64,000 nt of DNA, from the NCBI RefSeq assembly GCF_028596125.1, contig NZ_CP117229.1, positions 1,224,001 to 1,288,000 on the forward strand. Reading direction: 5' to 3'. This stretch comes from Listeria innocua. Lineage in GTDB: Bacteria > Bacillota > Bacilli > Lactobacillales > Listeriaceae. Shown piece after piece: positions 42,104-50,444 of the stretch. Positions within the stretch are counted from its first letter, which is position 1. The number at the start of each line of letters is the position of its first letter. A model generated the notes under the pieces. The model was not told where the DNA came from. It ran no database searches and worked only from the letters and a program-made list of their open reading frames with translations. Both the position numbers and the translations under genes were made by a program.

Positions 42104-43642
42104 TTGAGCTTCCAAGAACAATATGTCTTCTGGCGCCTAACTAACTATTTCTTGGGTGTTGAAAAATACCGTTTGATCCATCTTCATGAGGAGAAACAAG
42201 AACTTTGGTTAGAAAATACCAGCCAGAAAAAAAGACCAGTCATCCGTATTCAGATGAAAGAATTAAGTTGGGCAAATGTGGTGGAACGTGATGTGACCCA
42301 CACATTACATGTAACTGAAAACCTTCGTAAGCAAATGGGACGCTTAAAATTGCCTCTTGTTAATATATATATAACTCCATTTGAGCCTATGGGTGACATT
42401 TCGCCTTTTTTTGGACAAACCATTGCGTCTCCAAACGAAAAAGTGAAATTAGAAAATATATTACTTGCAAACGAGCAGATGCAGGAGCACCTTGAATTAC
42501 TTATAAAAAAACTAGATGTACCAGAAGAAGCATTTATTCTTCCTAATGAAATAACAAAAGAAATGGTAGCAAAAGAACGCGAACAAGTAATCACTTATAT
42601 TACTACTAAAGTAAATGAAGAACAAAAAGTAGCCAGAAATTCTAAACCAATTGTCACGTATTCATTTATTGGACTTATAGTTGCAGCATTTCTATGGGTT
42701 ACCTTCCAAGGTGGCTCAACAGATACTTTTAACTTAATTAAATGGGGCGGTAAATTCAACCCACTTATTTATGCCGGGGAATGGTGGCGCTTTATTTCAC
42801 CAATTTTTCTCCATAGCGGTCTAATTCATCTTGCATCCAATGCAGTAATGCTCTATATTGTTGGTGCTTGGGCAGAGCGTATTTATGGTAAATGGCGATA
42901 TATTCTTATACTTCTTTTAGGTGGTATTTGTGGTAACATAGCAAGCTTTGCGTTAAATATGAATTTATCCGTTGGGGCTAGCACGGCAGTTTTTGCTGTA
43001 ATGGGTGCACTGTTATATTTAGTTGTATTAAAACCAAATCTTTATGCGAAAACAATTGGAACAAGTATTGCTTCCTTAGTAGCGATTAATCTACTGATAG
43101 ATGTCTTCTCTACGCAAATTGATATTGCTGGCCACATTGGTGGATTAGTTGGCGGATTTTTACTCGCGGGAGCATTATCATTACCGAAACAATTTTTCCA
43201 TTGGCGTAGACTTGCTTATGGAGTATCCCTTGTTGCAGTAGCTATCCTCTTTTTATATTTTGGTTTCCAAAAAGGGGAACAGCCTTATGATCCTATGCCA
43301 GCCAATATAGCAGTTCAACAATATTTGCAAGAACATAACAAAGAAGAAGCTACAAAAATTATAGATAATTTAATTGAAAGCGGAAGTGCTGATGGCTATT
43401 CTTATACTTATGCATCATCTATTGCTTTACAAAATAAGCAAATAGATAAGGCAGAAGATATGGCGAACGAAGCAATTAGTCTGGATAATGACATCCCAGA
43501 AGCCCATTATTATTTATCTTTTTGTTATAGAGTACAAGGTAATATAGAGGGCGCCCTTAAAGAAGCCGATACTGCTAAACAATTATCCAGTAATCCGTTT
43601 TTTGATTCTTATTATGATGAGTTAGAAAAAAGCAAAGAATAA
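42104..43642 (+). CDS. GluP-type rhomboid intramembrane serine protease with TPR tail
   Basis: Rhomboids cut membrane proteins within the bilayer; the B. subtilis counterpart is YqgP/GluP. The 512-residue protein has a cytosolic N-terminal part (about 1-180), a rhomboid core with seven membrane helices (about 185-380) and C-terminal TPR-like repeats (about 405-512). The dyad is Ser293 in VGASTAVF and His344 in AGHIGGLVGG; WWRFISPIFLHSGLIHLASN gives the L1/helix 2 region. The residue after the nucleophile is Thr, where GxSG is usual. TTG 42104 behind CAGGGA is preferred over ATG 42086. Confidence 0.88.
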   Translation: MSFQEQYVFWRLTNYFLGVEKYRLIHLHEEKQELWLENTSQKKRPVIRIQMKELSWANVVERDVTHTLHVTENLRKQMGRLKLPLVNIYITPFEPMGDISPFFGQTIASPNEKVKLENILLANEQMQEHLELLIKKLDVPEEAFILPNEITKEMVAKEREQVITYITTKVNEEQKVARNSKPIVTYSFIGLIVAAFLWVTFQGGSTDTFNLIKWGGKFNPLIYAGEWWRFISPIFLHSGLIHLASNAVMLYIVGAWAERIYGKWRYILILLLGGICGNIASFALNMNLSVGASTAVFAVMGALLYLVVLKPNLYAKTIGTSIASLVAINLLIDVFSTQIDIAGHIGGLVGGFLLAGALSLPKQFFHWRRLAYGVSLVAVAILFLYFGFQKGEQPYDPMPANIAVQQYLQEHNKEEATKIIDNLIESGSADGYSYTYASSIALQNKQIDKAEDMANEAISLDNDIPEAHYYLSFCYRVQGNIEGALKEADTAKQLSSNPFFDSYYDELEKSKE

Positions 43643-43654
43643 GAGGTTTTTAAT

Positions 43655-43867
43655 GTGAAAACAGTTTATGATGTTGCTCAATTATTACGAAAGCATGGCA
43701 TAATTGTTTATTTAGGAAAGCGACAATACGACATCGAAATGATGGAATATGAAGTCACAGAACTTTTTAAGCATAATATTTTAGATAGAGAAGTTTTTGC
43801 TAGAGCTCGCAGTATATTGAAACAAGAATTAATCAAAGAACAACGAAAAAATAGTAGTTTAAATTAA
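43655..43867 (+). CDS. yqgQ: DUF910 protein YqgQ
   Basis: The 70-residue protein matches the YqgQ family: MKTVYDVAQLLRKHGIIVYLGKR then YDIEMMEYEVTELF, an all-helical fold. The function is unknown, though it is usually coupled to glcK as here (24 bases apart). It starts at GTG 43655, behind AAGAGG, 12 bases after the rhomboid gene. Confidence 0.88.
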   Translation: MKTVYDVAQLLRKHGIIVYLGKRQYDIEMMEYEVTELFKHNILDREVFARARSILKQELIKEQRKNSSLN

Positions 43868-43891
43868 ATTGATTATAAGGAGAACAGCAGA

Positions 43892-44860
43892 ATGAACAAA
43901 AAATTAATTGGTGTAGATTTAGGCGGGACAACTGCAAAATTAGCTATTTTAACAAAAGAAGGCGACATTGAAGAAAAATGGACTATCGATACAAATATTG
44001 AGGATAAAGGTGCTCATATTGTAAAAGACATCGGTGACTCTATTAATCAAAAATTAACTGACTTACAGCTGGATAATGACATTTTTTACGGTATTGGAAT
44101 GGGAACTCCAGGAACAGTAAATTACGAAACAGGAACAGTTAAAGGTGCATATAACCTTGGCTGGGCCGAAGAACAAAATGTTAGCGAAGACTTAGAAAAA
44201 ATTACTGGCTTAAAAATAGAATTAGATAATGATGCGAATGTTGCTGCACTAGGTGAACGCTGGAAAGGTGCTGGTGAAGGTGGTGCGAATGTTGTATTTG
44301 TAACACTTGGAACTGGCGTCGGCGGCGGAATCTTTGCAGAAGGTAAAATTCTGCACGGAATTCGTGGCGCAGCAGGTGAAATCGGTCACGTAACAGTTGT
44401 TCCAGAAAATGGCTATGATTGTACTTGCGGTAAAAAAGGTTGTTTAGAAACTGTAGCTTCCGCAACTGGTATTGTGCGCGTAGCAAAAGATCTAGCAAAA
44501 GAATTTACTGGTGAATCAGCACTTAAAGAAGCCATCAATAAACAAGAAACTATTACTTCTAAATTAATTTTTGAATTAGGTGCAGAAAATGATAAATTAG
44601 CAAATGAAACGATTGATAAAATCTCTTTCTATTTGGCTCTAGCACTTAGTCACATCGGCAACATGTTAAATCCTGAAAAAATCATTATCGGCGGGGGAGT
44701 TTCAGCAGCAGGAGATCAACTTTTAACACCTGTCAGAAATTATTTTGAGACAATGGTATTTCCAGCAGTTAAAGAATCCACTAAATTATCCATTGCGACA
44801 AAAGGGAATGACGCTGGGATAATAGGTGCTGCTTGGTTGGCATTACCAGTTGAAGATTAA
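43892..44860 (+). CDS. glcK: Glucokinase, ROK family
   Basis: GlcK phosphorylates glucose with ATP, for sugar entering without the PTS. The 322-residue protein has the phosphate motif VDLGGTTAKLAIL (residues 7-19), GIGMGTPGTV, and the catalytic DNDANVAALGE segment. The ROK zinc site is visible as GEIGHVTVVPENG followed by CTCGKKGCLE. It starts at ATG 43892 behind AAGGAG, in an operon with yqgQ and the rhomboid gene. Confidence 0.93.
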   Translation: MNKKLIGVDLGGTTAKLAILTKEGDIEEKWTIDTNIEDKGAHIVKDIGDSINQKLTDLQLDNDIFYGIGMGTPGTVNYETGTVKGAYNLGWAEEQNVSEDLEKITGLKIELDNDANVAALGERWKGAGEGGANVVFVTLGTGVGGGIFAEGKILHGIRGAAGEIGHVTVVPENGYDCTCGKKGCLETVASATGIVRVAKDLAKEFTGESALKEAINKQETITSKLIFELGAENDKLANETIDKISFYLALALSHIGNMLNPEKIIIGGGVSAAGDQLLTPVRNYFETMVFPAVKESTKLSIATKGNDAGIIGAAWLALPVED

Positions 44861-44868
44861 TAATTTTT

Positions 44869-44911
44869 ATAAGCTACAATAACACTCCATTATTGTAGCT
44901 TATCTTACTTA
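44869..44911 (+). terminator. Intrinsic terminator after glcK
   Basis: ATAAGCTACAATAA (44869-44882) pairs with TTATTGTAGCTTAT (44890-44903) across a 7-base loop; the following tract is only moderately T-rich. Confidence 0.75.
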
Positions 44912-44991
44912 AGATGATCTTTCTATCACTCATTGTTTTAGCTTACTATGAAAAGGGTAAAATTCTAGCATAGAGAGATTGGAGGCCAGAG

Positions 44992-46083
44992 ATGAAAAAA
45001 TCAAAAGCTTTTTTGCTAATTACCTTGTTAATGGGCTTGGTTTTTATCTCTTTTGGTTGCTCAGAGGAAAAAGAAACGCCAAAAAAGACTGCAAAAGAAG
45101 TTCAGGGTGTTCAAATTAAAACAAAAGAATTCCAACGTGTTGTTGGCTGGTTGTCAAAAGATACTGTTTTGTTACAAACCAAAAAACATGGGACAACCTA
45201 CTTTGAAGAATTAGATATTTATAATGAAAAAAAGCGTGCTATCTTTAATACAAATGAATCTATTTCAGAAGTCCAAATTAGTCCAGATTATCGAAATATT
45301 TTGCTTTATTCTGCTGAGTCAGACAAAAAAGCAACCATGCGAATCATTGCCTTAAATGATGGTTCGATAGTGTCGTCCAGAGAAACTAAACCACTAACGA
45401 CAACTTTCTATTGGAACGATGAATCGCCTGAAAAAATAATGTTTGTGACTTATAGTCCTCAGTGGAATTTTCATATTGAGAACTGGGATTATACAACTAA
45501 TCAAGTTGATAATGTAGATTTAGTATCTCCGTTTATTTCTTGGTATGGTGATAATTTGGTTATTTCAAATAATAAAGATAAACCAGATGATGAATTAGGA
45601 AACTTATATTTACAAGATATTAGAGATAATGCCACTAAAAGTTTAATTGTTGCTAATATAATGCAATTTGCTGTACATGATAATGTTTTGCTTACGATTG
45701 AGAAATCTTCGAATGAAAAATTATTGTATGTTTTTAGAACAATAGGTTTTCAAAATTTTTTCTCTTATGATTCAGCACGAGAGTATGATGAGTTAGGAAC
45801 ATTTATCCCGTATTTTGATATAAATTTTGATAAAAATACTTTTTTAACTTTTGTACCTTATAAGAGTCAAAAAATAAGCAGTGGACCACATGAATATAAA
45901 TTAGTAAAAGTTGATCCGACAAACAAAAAAGAAACGACAGTACTAGAATTAATGGATAATCAACCTATTTTATCGTATGAAACAGGAGACTTAGTTCTCT
46001 ATGGTTATTTATTTGATAAAGTTATAGATACGAAAACTGGCAAAATGTATAATTTAATCAATACACCAACTAAATCTTTTTAA
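44992..46083 (+). CDS. Lipoprotein, YqgU-like
   Basis: The 363-residue product is a lipoprotein: the lipobox ISFGC puts the lipidated Cys at residue 23 behind a hydrophobic signal. The remainder reads like a beta-propeller or beta-rich surface protein (VVGWLSKDTVLLQT; ISPDYRNILLYS; SWYGDNLVISNN), similar in layout to B. subtilis YqgU, which also lies near glcK. No catalytic motif is seen; function unknown. It starts at ATG 44992 behind TTGGAGG and converges with the comG operon. Confidence 0.78.
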   Translation: MKKSKAFLLITLLMGLVFISFGCSEEKETPKKTAKEVQGVQIKTKEFQRVVGWLSKDTVLLQTKKHGTTYFEELDIYNEKKRAIFNTNESISEVQISPDYRNILLYSAESDKKATMRIIALNDGSIVSSRETKPLTTTFYWNDESPEKIMFVTYSPQWNFHIENWDYTTNQVDNVDLVSPFISWYGDNLVISNNKDKPDDELGNLYLQDIRDNATKSLIVANIMQFAVHDNVLLTIEKSSNEKLLYVFRTIGFQNFFSYDSAREYDELGTFIPYFDINFDKNTFLTFVPYKSQKISSGPHEYKLVKVDPTNKKETTVLELMDNQPILSYETGDLVLYGYLFDKVIDTKTGKMYNLINTPTKSF

Positions 46084-46120
46084 ACAACGAACTCTTGCTT
46101 ATGGGTTCGTTGTTTTTGTT
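46083..46120. terminator. Shared terminator between the lipoprotein gene and comGG
   Basis: AACAACGAAC (46083-46092) pairs with GTTCGTTGTT (46105-46114), followed by Ts on the plus strand. The loop includes the comGG stop codon, so it may also act on the minus strand, where the T-run is poorer. Confidence 0.78.
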
Positions 46121-46416
46121 AGCGTATAACCATTTTCTAGGGTGATGTTGCAGTTAAAGCTAGATAAAGTATCGTCAGTTGATTGACATTTTATTATTGA
46201 GCTACCGTATTCTATGTTAAGTTGGTTGGCTAACATCGAATCATCTTTTGCTACTAACAGTGCTAAATTCAACTCTGCAGATGCTAAATAATAGTTTTGA
46301 AGTTGTTTTTCATATTGAATTTGAGTCTTAAAAATTGAAGCGCTACCTGTCACAATTAATATTGTAATCAACGCTATAAAAAGTATAAACGGGAGCGTAA
46401 ATCCATTATTTTTCAT
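46099..46416 (-). CDS. comGG: Competence pseudopilus minor protein ComGG-like
   Basis: A 105-residue, last gene of comG. It begins MKNNGFTLPFILFIALITILIV, a prepilin-like hydrophobic helix with the processing Gly before Phe, but the position-5 Glu of prepilins is missing (FTLPF), as is common in this position of pilin K-like minor components. The remainder is polar. The identity rests mainly on position after comGF, which it abuts by one base. Confidence 0.75.
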   Translation of the reverse strand: MKNNGFTLPFILFIALITILIVTGSASIFKTQIQYEKQLQNYYLASAELNLALLVAKDDSMLANQLNIEYGSSIIKCQSTDDTLSSFNCNITLENGYTLTKTTNP

Positions 46417-46877
46417 TAGAATTCATTCGCTTTCGTCAGAGGGAATTTGGAAGTATAGAACTTATTATTGGAAAAAGTAACTTTTAAAATAAGCTGGTTT
46501 TCCTCATTGGTGATTTGCCAATTAGTTACTTTGTGTAATAAAGGCTCATGTCCTTTACCGTTTACTTGCCGTCGTAGAATGTTATTGTATTTTGAATAAG
46601 TAACGAGATTATCATTTACTTTGAAAGAGAGTTTTTCTGGATGTACTTGTATATTTGTTGCTTTTTCTAATTCTAACCGAGTTTGTACCAAAAATAATTG
46701 CCATTCACTTGTTTGATCTAAATTACTAAGCTGGATAGTTTTATGATAACATTCGAAAAATAATGGAATAAGAGAGCTGATACTTAAAACGATGGTGATC
46801 GATAGAATTGTTTCAAGCAAAGTGAAGGCTGATGTGCTCTTTCTATAATGTACATTTTTCAATTTTATTTTTTGCAC
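46416..46877 (-). CDS. comGF: Competence protein ComGF
   Basis: The 153-residue product has the prepilin-like segment SAFTLLETILSITIVLSISS (residues 16-35) with Ala in place of Gly at the -1 position, and the ComGF-like C-terminal domain (WQLFLVQTRLELEKAT; ILRRQVNGKGHEPLLHKV). It starts at GTG (46875-46877) inside the comGE gene, with AAGGAGGT ten bases upstream, and overlaps comGE by 35 bases. Confidence 0.85.
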   Translation of the reverse strand: MQKIKLKNVHYRKSTSAFTLLETILSITIVLSISSLIPLFFECYHKTIQLSNLDQTSEWQLFLVQTRLELEKATNIQVHPEKLSFKVNDNLVTYSKYNNILRRQVNGKGHEPLLHKVTNWQITNEENQLILKVTFSNNKFYTSKFPLTKANEF

Positions 46878-47127
46878 AAACTTGGATACCTCCTTGATAA
46901 TAAAAGCTTTTTATTTGCTCATCACTGAAAATAATCGGAACACTTCTATAACGCAATAGCTCGCTGTGTTCGAAAATTTGTTGATATAGTTGACTAATTT
47001 CTTTCTGCTGATCTAGCTTTTGAAAAATAGTCATGGAAATAGGCAACAAAAAACTACATACAATAGAGAAAAGCAGTAAAGAAACTATACTTTCTACTAA
47101 TGAGAATCCATTAACCTTATTCAACAC
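46843..47127 (-). CDS. comGE: Competence protein ComGE-like
   Basis: The product is about 94 residues. It begins with a prepilin motif NGFSLVESIVSLLLFSIVCS and ends in a short polar domain with two Cys residues (QVCAKNKIEKC). GTG at 47125-47127 is the likely start because AAAGGA is seven bases upstream; an in-frame TTG one codon later is possible, and the frame is open back to 47145. It overlaps comGD by 11 bases. The name is by position and prepilin type; sequence conservation of ComGE is low. Confidence 0.75.
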   Translation of the reverse strand: MLNKVNGFSLVESIVSLLLFSIVCSFLLPISMTIFQKLDQQKEISQLYQQIFEHSELLRYRSVPIIFSDEQIKSFYYQGGIQVCAKNKIEKCTL

Positions 47128-47539
47128 GAAAACGTCCTTTCCCAATTTGGAATATAAGCTTATAATTTTTATTTGTTCCTGAAAGATGAATCGTAGAAAA
47201 ACGATTGATAGTTCCGTCTAGACTAGAAAAACGATAATTCTCAGTTTTTGTTTGTTGTAAACTTAAAGTAGTTCCAAATGGAATAGTGATAAGTGGTTGA
47301 TTGTTATAAGTCGCAATGAATTGATTTTCATTAGGAATAAAAGAAATGGTAGTATCTTGTTTTGATGTTATAGCATTTATTTGGGCAAGGTAAATAGCGG
47401 CTTTTACTTCCTCTAATAGTTGTTTCTCTGTAAGTGCAGTGATAGTGTTTGCAATTGGATAAATAGTTAGGGTAATCATAGTGAGACTAATGGATATGAC
47501 GAGTAACATTTCTAGTAAAGTGAAGGCGTTCTTTTTCAT
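47117..47539 (-). CDS. comGD: Competence pseudopilin ComGD
   Basis: The 140-residue minor pseudopilin begins MKKNAFTLLEMLLVISISLTM, a type IV prepilin signal with Ala5-Phe6 at the cleavage site and Glu at +5. The rest matches the GspH-like fold of ComGD (LLEEVKAAIYLAQINAITSKQDTTISFIP). It overlaps comGC by four bases and comGE at the other end. Confidence 0.87.
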   Translation of the reverse strand: MKKNAFTLLEMLLVISISLTMITLTIYPIANTITALTEKQLLEEVKAAIYLAQINAITSKQDTTISFIPNENQFIATYNNQPLITIPFGTTLSLQQTKTENYRFSSLDGTINRFSTIHLSGTNKNYKLIFQIGKGRFRVE

Positions 47540-47859
47540 TTATTCTCAGAAACATTTCCTGAACTGTCTATTTTAATGCTTTTTCCATTAGGACAAGATT
47601 TTTGAGTGGATTTTAAATAACCACCACTAACTAAGTCATTTATTGACGGTATCGAATTTTTGTCTAGCTGGTATGATTGAACTTGTCCTTGAACCATCGA
47701 AATAAAAGCCTCGCAACCTTTGTTATTAATAGATTTACTTTGTGTAACGATATTTGGAATGGTTAGAAGTAATAATACGCTGACAACTAAAAGAACGATG
47801 AGCATTTCTACTAAGGTAAAGCCTCGATCATCTTTCCAGTCTATTTTGAATTTATACAT
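47536..47859 (-). CDS. comGC: Major competence pseudopilin ComGC
   Basis: ComGC builds the competence pseudopilus that brings DNA through the wall. The 107-residue precursor has the prepilin peptidase site RG|FTLVEMLIVLLVVSVLL (Gly13-Phe14, Glu18) and the globular domain with two Cys (GCEAFISM and KSCPNGK), consistent with the internal disulfide in ComGC. The ATG (47857-47859) follows GAGGAGG, 13 bases after comGB. Confidence 0.93.
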   Translation of the reverse strand: MYKFKIDWKDDRGFTLVEMLIVLLVVSVLLLLTIPNIVTQSKSINNKGCEAFISMVQGQVQSYQLDKNSIPSINDLVSGGYLKSTQKSCPNGKSIKIDSSGNVSENK

Positions 47860-47872
47860 TAGAACTCCTCCT

Positions 47873-48904
47873 CTAAATTTGATTTACCATGGAAAACATT
47901 GGATATAAAATTGATAAATAAATCGATATGATTAAAACTCCGATAATTATAAAAACAATTGGTTGGATAAATGAAAATAGTTTTTCTGTTTTTTGTAAAA
48001 CTTTTTGATGGCATAAATTGTAATAGAATAAAAATTCTTCTGCTAAATTACCATTTTTTTCTCCATGTATAGCAATGTAATATAGTTCTTTTTCAAAAAT
48101 AGGCATTTTTTCTAATGCGTTTGTTAAAGATAAACCGGCTTCAAGTGAAGGAATAATATGCTTGGCTATCGAACGAAAAAAAGCCGGGGAGTCATCTCGC
48201 GCAAACAATTGCATAACATGAGAAATAGAAAGGCCGCTTTTTAATAGGTAACCTATTTCTCGTGAAAAATATTGCGAATAATGGATTTTGACGAACTGTT
48301 TTATATAAGGGACACGACAATAAAAATAAGCGCGTTCATAAGCTGATTTTTTATTTTGCTTTCTAATAATAAAACCAACAAATAGAAAGAGAGTGAGCAA
48401 AATAGCACCTAATATAATCGGCATTTTTTCAAGCAAAAAATAAGTGAAATTAGTGCCAAGTGAACCATTACTTGCAAGTTGCGAAAATAAAAGTTCGAAT
48501 TTTGGTAAAAGAAATATTCGAAGCAAGAAAAATACTACAATAACTGTTGAAAATAAAACTAGTGGATATTGAAATGTTTTCATTAAGGCGTTTTTTTCTT
48601 CAGCTTTTCTTTTCATATGAATGCCTGTTTCTTGGATTGTTTGAATAAAAAAACCATGATTAGAGGCGTAATGAAGTTGAGAACAAATAAACTCTGGAAA
48701 CTCGCTTTGTCTAAGGGCATAAGAAAAAGAGTTGCCAACTGCAAGGGAAGCGATAATTTGCCTATATCGCTCGCTATGTTTAGGAGTGGTGATGCTTAAA
48801 TAACTAATAGCTGACTCCAACGAAAAGCCTTTATCAAGTAAACTAGCAATTCTTATTAAAAATTCGCCATCGTCTTTCCAATTAATCCGGTGAAAAAAAG
48901 CCAT
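47873..48904 (-). CDS. comGB: Competence membrane platform protein ComGB
   Basis: ComGB is the polytopic platform of the pseudopilus (GspF/PilC family). The 343-residue protein has two GspF domains with the long cytosolic segments (FLIRIASLLDKGFSLESAISYLS; YFSREIGYLLKSGLSISHVMQL) and three membrane helices. ATG 48902-48904 behind AAAGGGG is the start; the frame is open to 48931. It overlaps comGA by 23 bases. Confidence 0.92.
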   Translation of the reverse strand: MAFFHRINWKDDGEFLIRIASLLDKGFSLESAISYLSITTPKHSERYRQIIASLAVGNSFSYALRQSEFPEFICSQLHYASNHGFFIQTIQETGIHMKRKAEEKNALMKTFQYPLVLFSTVIVVFFLLRIFLLPKFELLFSQLASNGSLGTNFTYFLLEKMPIILGAILLTLFLFVGFIIRKQNKKSAYERAYFYCRVPYIKQFVKIHYSQYFSREIGYLLKSGLSISHVMQLFARDDSPAFFRSIAKHIIPSLEAGLSLTNALEKMPIFEKELYYIAIHGEKNGNLAEEFLFYYNLCHQKVLQKTEKLFSFIQPIVFIIIGVLIISIYLSILYPMFSMVNQI

Positions 48905-49904
48905 AAGCAACCCCTTTCTGATAAATTGCATCTAATGTATATTTAGGTTTGTTTTGTTGATAACTTGAATTAAAATAAGTTTGTATATCTTTTTTAGTGA
49001 TTACTTCATAAATAGCTGTTCTTTTTCGCTGTAAATGGCTACAAAGTGGATGGCACTTTGAACCACAATAGACACAATATAAATGGGATAATTGTTGAAA
49101 ACTAATACCAAGTAAACATTGAGCTAATTCTTCTTTGCTAACGCCAAATTCAAGCAATCTTAATAAAACTCCATAAGTATCACCAGCATGAACAGTGCTA
49201 AATACCAAATGACCTGTTAGAGCAGCACGTACTACAATTTTTGCTGTTTCAAAGTCGCGAATTTCTCCAACTATAAGAATATCAGGGTCATGGCGAAGAA
49301 CAGAACGAACAACGGGGGCATAAGTGATATTAGCTTTTTCATTAATTTCCACTTGGAGAAAACCAGGAGAATAGTGCTCAACAGGATCTTCAATTGTAAT
49401 TACTTGAAGTTCAGTTTTATTTTCTATAGAGGAAACTAAACTATACATGGAACTTGATTTTCCGCTACCGGTGCTCCCTGAAAAAAGAAACAATCCTGTT
49501 TGGTTATTACATAGTTGTAAAATTTGTTTAGCTACCTTAGGAAATAGACAAGACTTTAAAAAAGGGATTGGGTATTTATAGCGAAAAATACGAATTACCA
49601 TACTTTCGTGAAAGTCTTTATTAGGCATGGTAGAAAGTCTTAAAGCTATTTTTTCAGATTTAGTTTCTTTCTCGTAGCTACCAGATTGAGGCTTTCGTTT
49701 TTCGCTTATATCTAGAGCAGCTTGAAATTTGAGAAATGATATTAGCTTTTCTCCAACATCGAAGGAGAGATAGAGAAGTGGCATTAGTGTTCCATTGACC
49801 CGGAGACGAAGCAAATAACGGTTCCTTAAAGGGTGGATATGAATATCGCTTGCATTAACCCGAAGTGCTTGAGATGTAATATGATTCATTAGTTTTTGTG
49901 GCAT
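48882..49904 (-). CDS. comGA: Competence ATPase ComGA
   Basis: ComGA is the GspE/PilB-type ATPase that powers pseudopilus assembly. In 340 residues it has Walker A GSTGSGKS (143-150), the Asp box region ITIEDPVEHY, Walker B ILIVGEIRD (about 205-213), and the His box TGHLVFSTVHAGDT. A Cys-rich stretch (YCVYCGSKCHPLC) lies near residue 290, as in some relatives. ATG 49902-49904 follows AAGGAGG. In L. monocytogenes this operon is ComK-controlled and has been linked to phagosomal escape. Confidence 0.94.
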   Translation of the reverse strand: MPQKLMNHITSQALRVNASDIHIHPLRNRYLLRLRVNGTLMPLLYLSFDVGEKLISFLKFQAALDISEKRKPQSGSYEKETKSEKIALRLSTMPNKDFHESMVIRIFRYKYPIPFLKSCLFPKVAKQILQLCNNQTGLFLFSGSTGSGKSSSMYSLVSSIENKTELQVITIEDPVEHYSPGFLQVEINEKANITYAPVVRSVLRHDPDILIVGEIRDFETAKIVVRAALTGHLVFSTVHAGDTYGVLLRLLEFGVSKEELAQCLLGISFQQLSHLYCVYCGSKCHPLCSHLQRKRTAIYEVITKKDIQTYFNSSYQQNKPKYTLDAIYQKGVAYGFFSPD

Positions 49905-50119
49905 AACAACCTCCTTACAAGTCATATTCTACAACTGTGTCTAAAATCCTTTGTTATACGATTTTTCACAAAAACTAAAAAGCGATTTTCTTAGTTAAAA
50001 AGAGTCAGATGATAGAAAATGCTTTATTAAAAAATCTTTTTAGTGTATCTCAGCCCATAGAAAAAACTTTTTTCACATTTATTATATTTTCACAATCTTT
50101 GTGCATAATGTAACAAGCG
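49905..50119. other. comG-gcv intergenic region with possible ComK AT-boxes
   Basis: The divergent stretch between comGA and the gcv leader is AT-rich. AAAA-N5-TTTT, the ComK half-box, occurs at 49977-49989 and 50029-50041. Their spacing (39 bases between boxes) is not one of the standard ComK spacings, so binding is uncertain. No clear comGA -35/-10 pair was found. On the plus strand the leader of gcvT begins further right. Confidence 0.4.
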
Positions 50120-50125
50120 TATAAT
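50120..50125 (+). promoter_or_regulatory. Probable -10 of the gcv operon
   Basis: TATAAT at 50120-50125, with a weak -35 (TTTGTG, 16 bases upstream), would start a leader of about 310 bases containing the glycine riboswitch. Confidence 0.5.
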
Positions 50126-50264
50126 AGATAGATGAAATGAAGATAAAGCCCTTACATTCCGAACGAAGCTATTAAAATAAGAATTTTTTAGGAATAAAAC
50201 TAATTATTTGCCGAACAATACAACTCGTGATAAGCTATAGAAAAGGCAGATACATAATAGAATT

Positions 50265-50420
50265 AGCGGGTGAATGTAAACAGAGAGACTGTGAAAAGCA
50301 GCGCCGACGGGGAAAGCATAAGTTATGTGAAACTCTCAGGCAAAAGGATGTTTACGGGACGCAACTCTGGAGTCATTTTTATGTCACGACAGGGCTTATG
50401 AACTATATAAGCCTTTTTGT
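50265..50420 (+). ncRNA. Glycine riboswitch, singlet type with ghost aptamer
   Basis: The leader has the conserved glycine aptamer: P1 arms TGTAAACA (50275-50282) and TGTTTAC (50349-50355), GAGAG (50283-50287) paired to CTCTC (50333-50337), the core GCGCCGACGGGGAAAGC, and CTCAGGCAAAAGGA. After it comes the start of a second aptamer, GACGCAACTCTGGAG (50358-50372), but the second core and its closing CTCTCAGG are missing, so only one complete aptamer exists. A terminator follows at 50393-50420. Glycine would favour readthrough into gcvT, as known for the family. Confidence 0.92.
50393..50420 (+). terminator. Expression-platform terminator of the glycine riboswitch
   Basis: GGCTTAT (50393-50399) pairs with ATAAGCC (50407-50413), followed by TTTTTGTT, just before the gcvT ribosome binding site. 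Confidence 0.85.
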
Positions 50421-50444
50421 TATGTGAAAAAGGAGGATATAATA

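Noticed and set aside
46099-49904. Type II secretion or type IV pilus cluster
   Set aside because: Gene order, sizes and the ComGC Cys pair fit the competence comG operon; no pilus adhesin or outer-membrane parts are expected or seen.
50227-50427. A 66-residue protein ahead of gcvT
   Set aside because: The frame runs through the glycine riboswitch and its terminator; the RNA structure explains the sequence.
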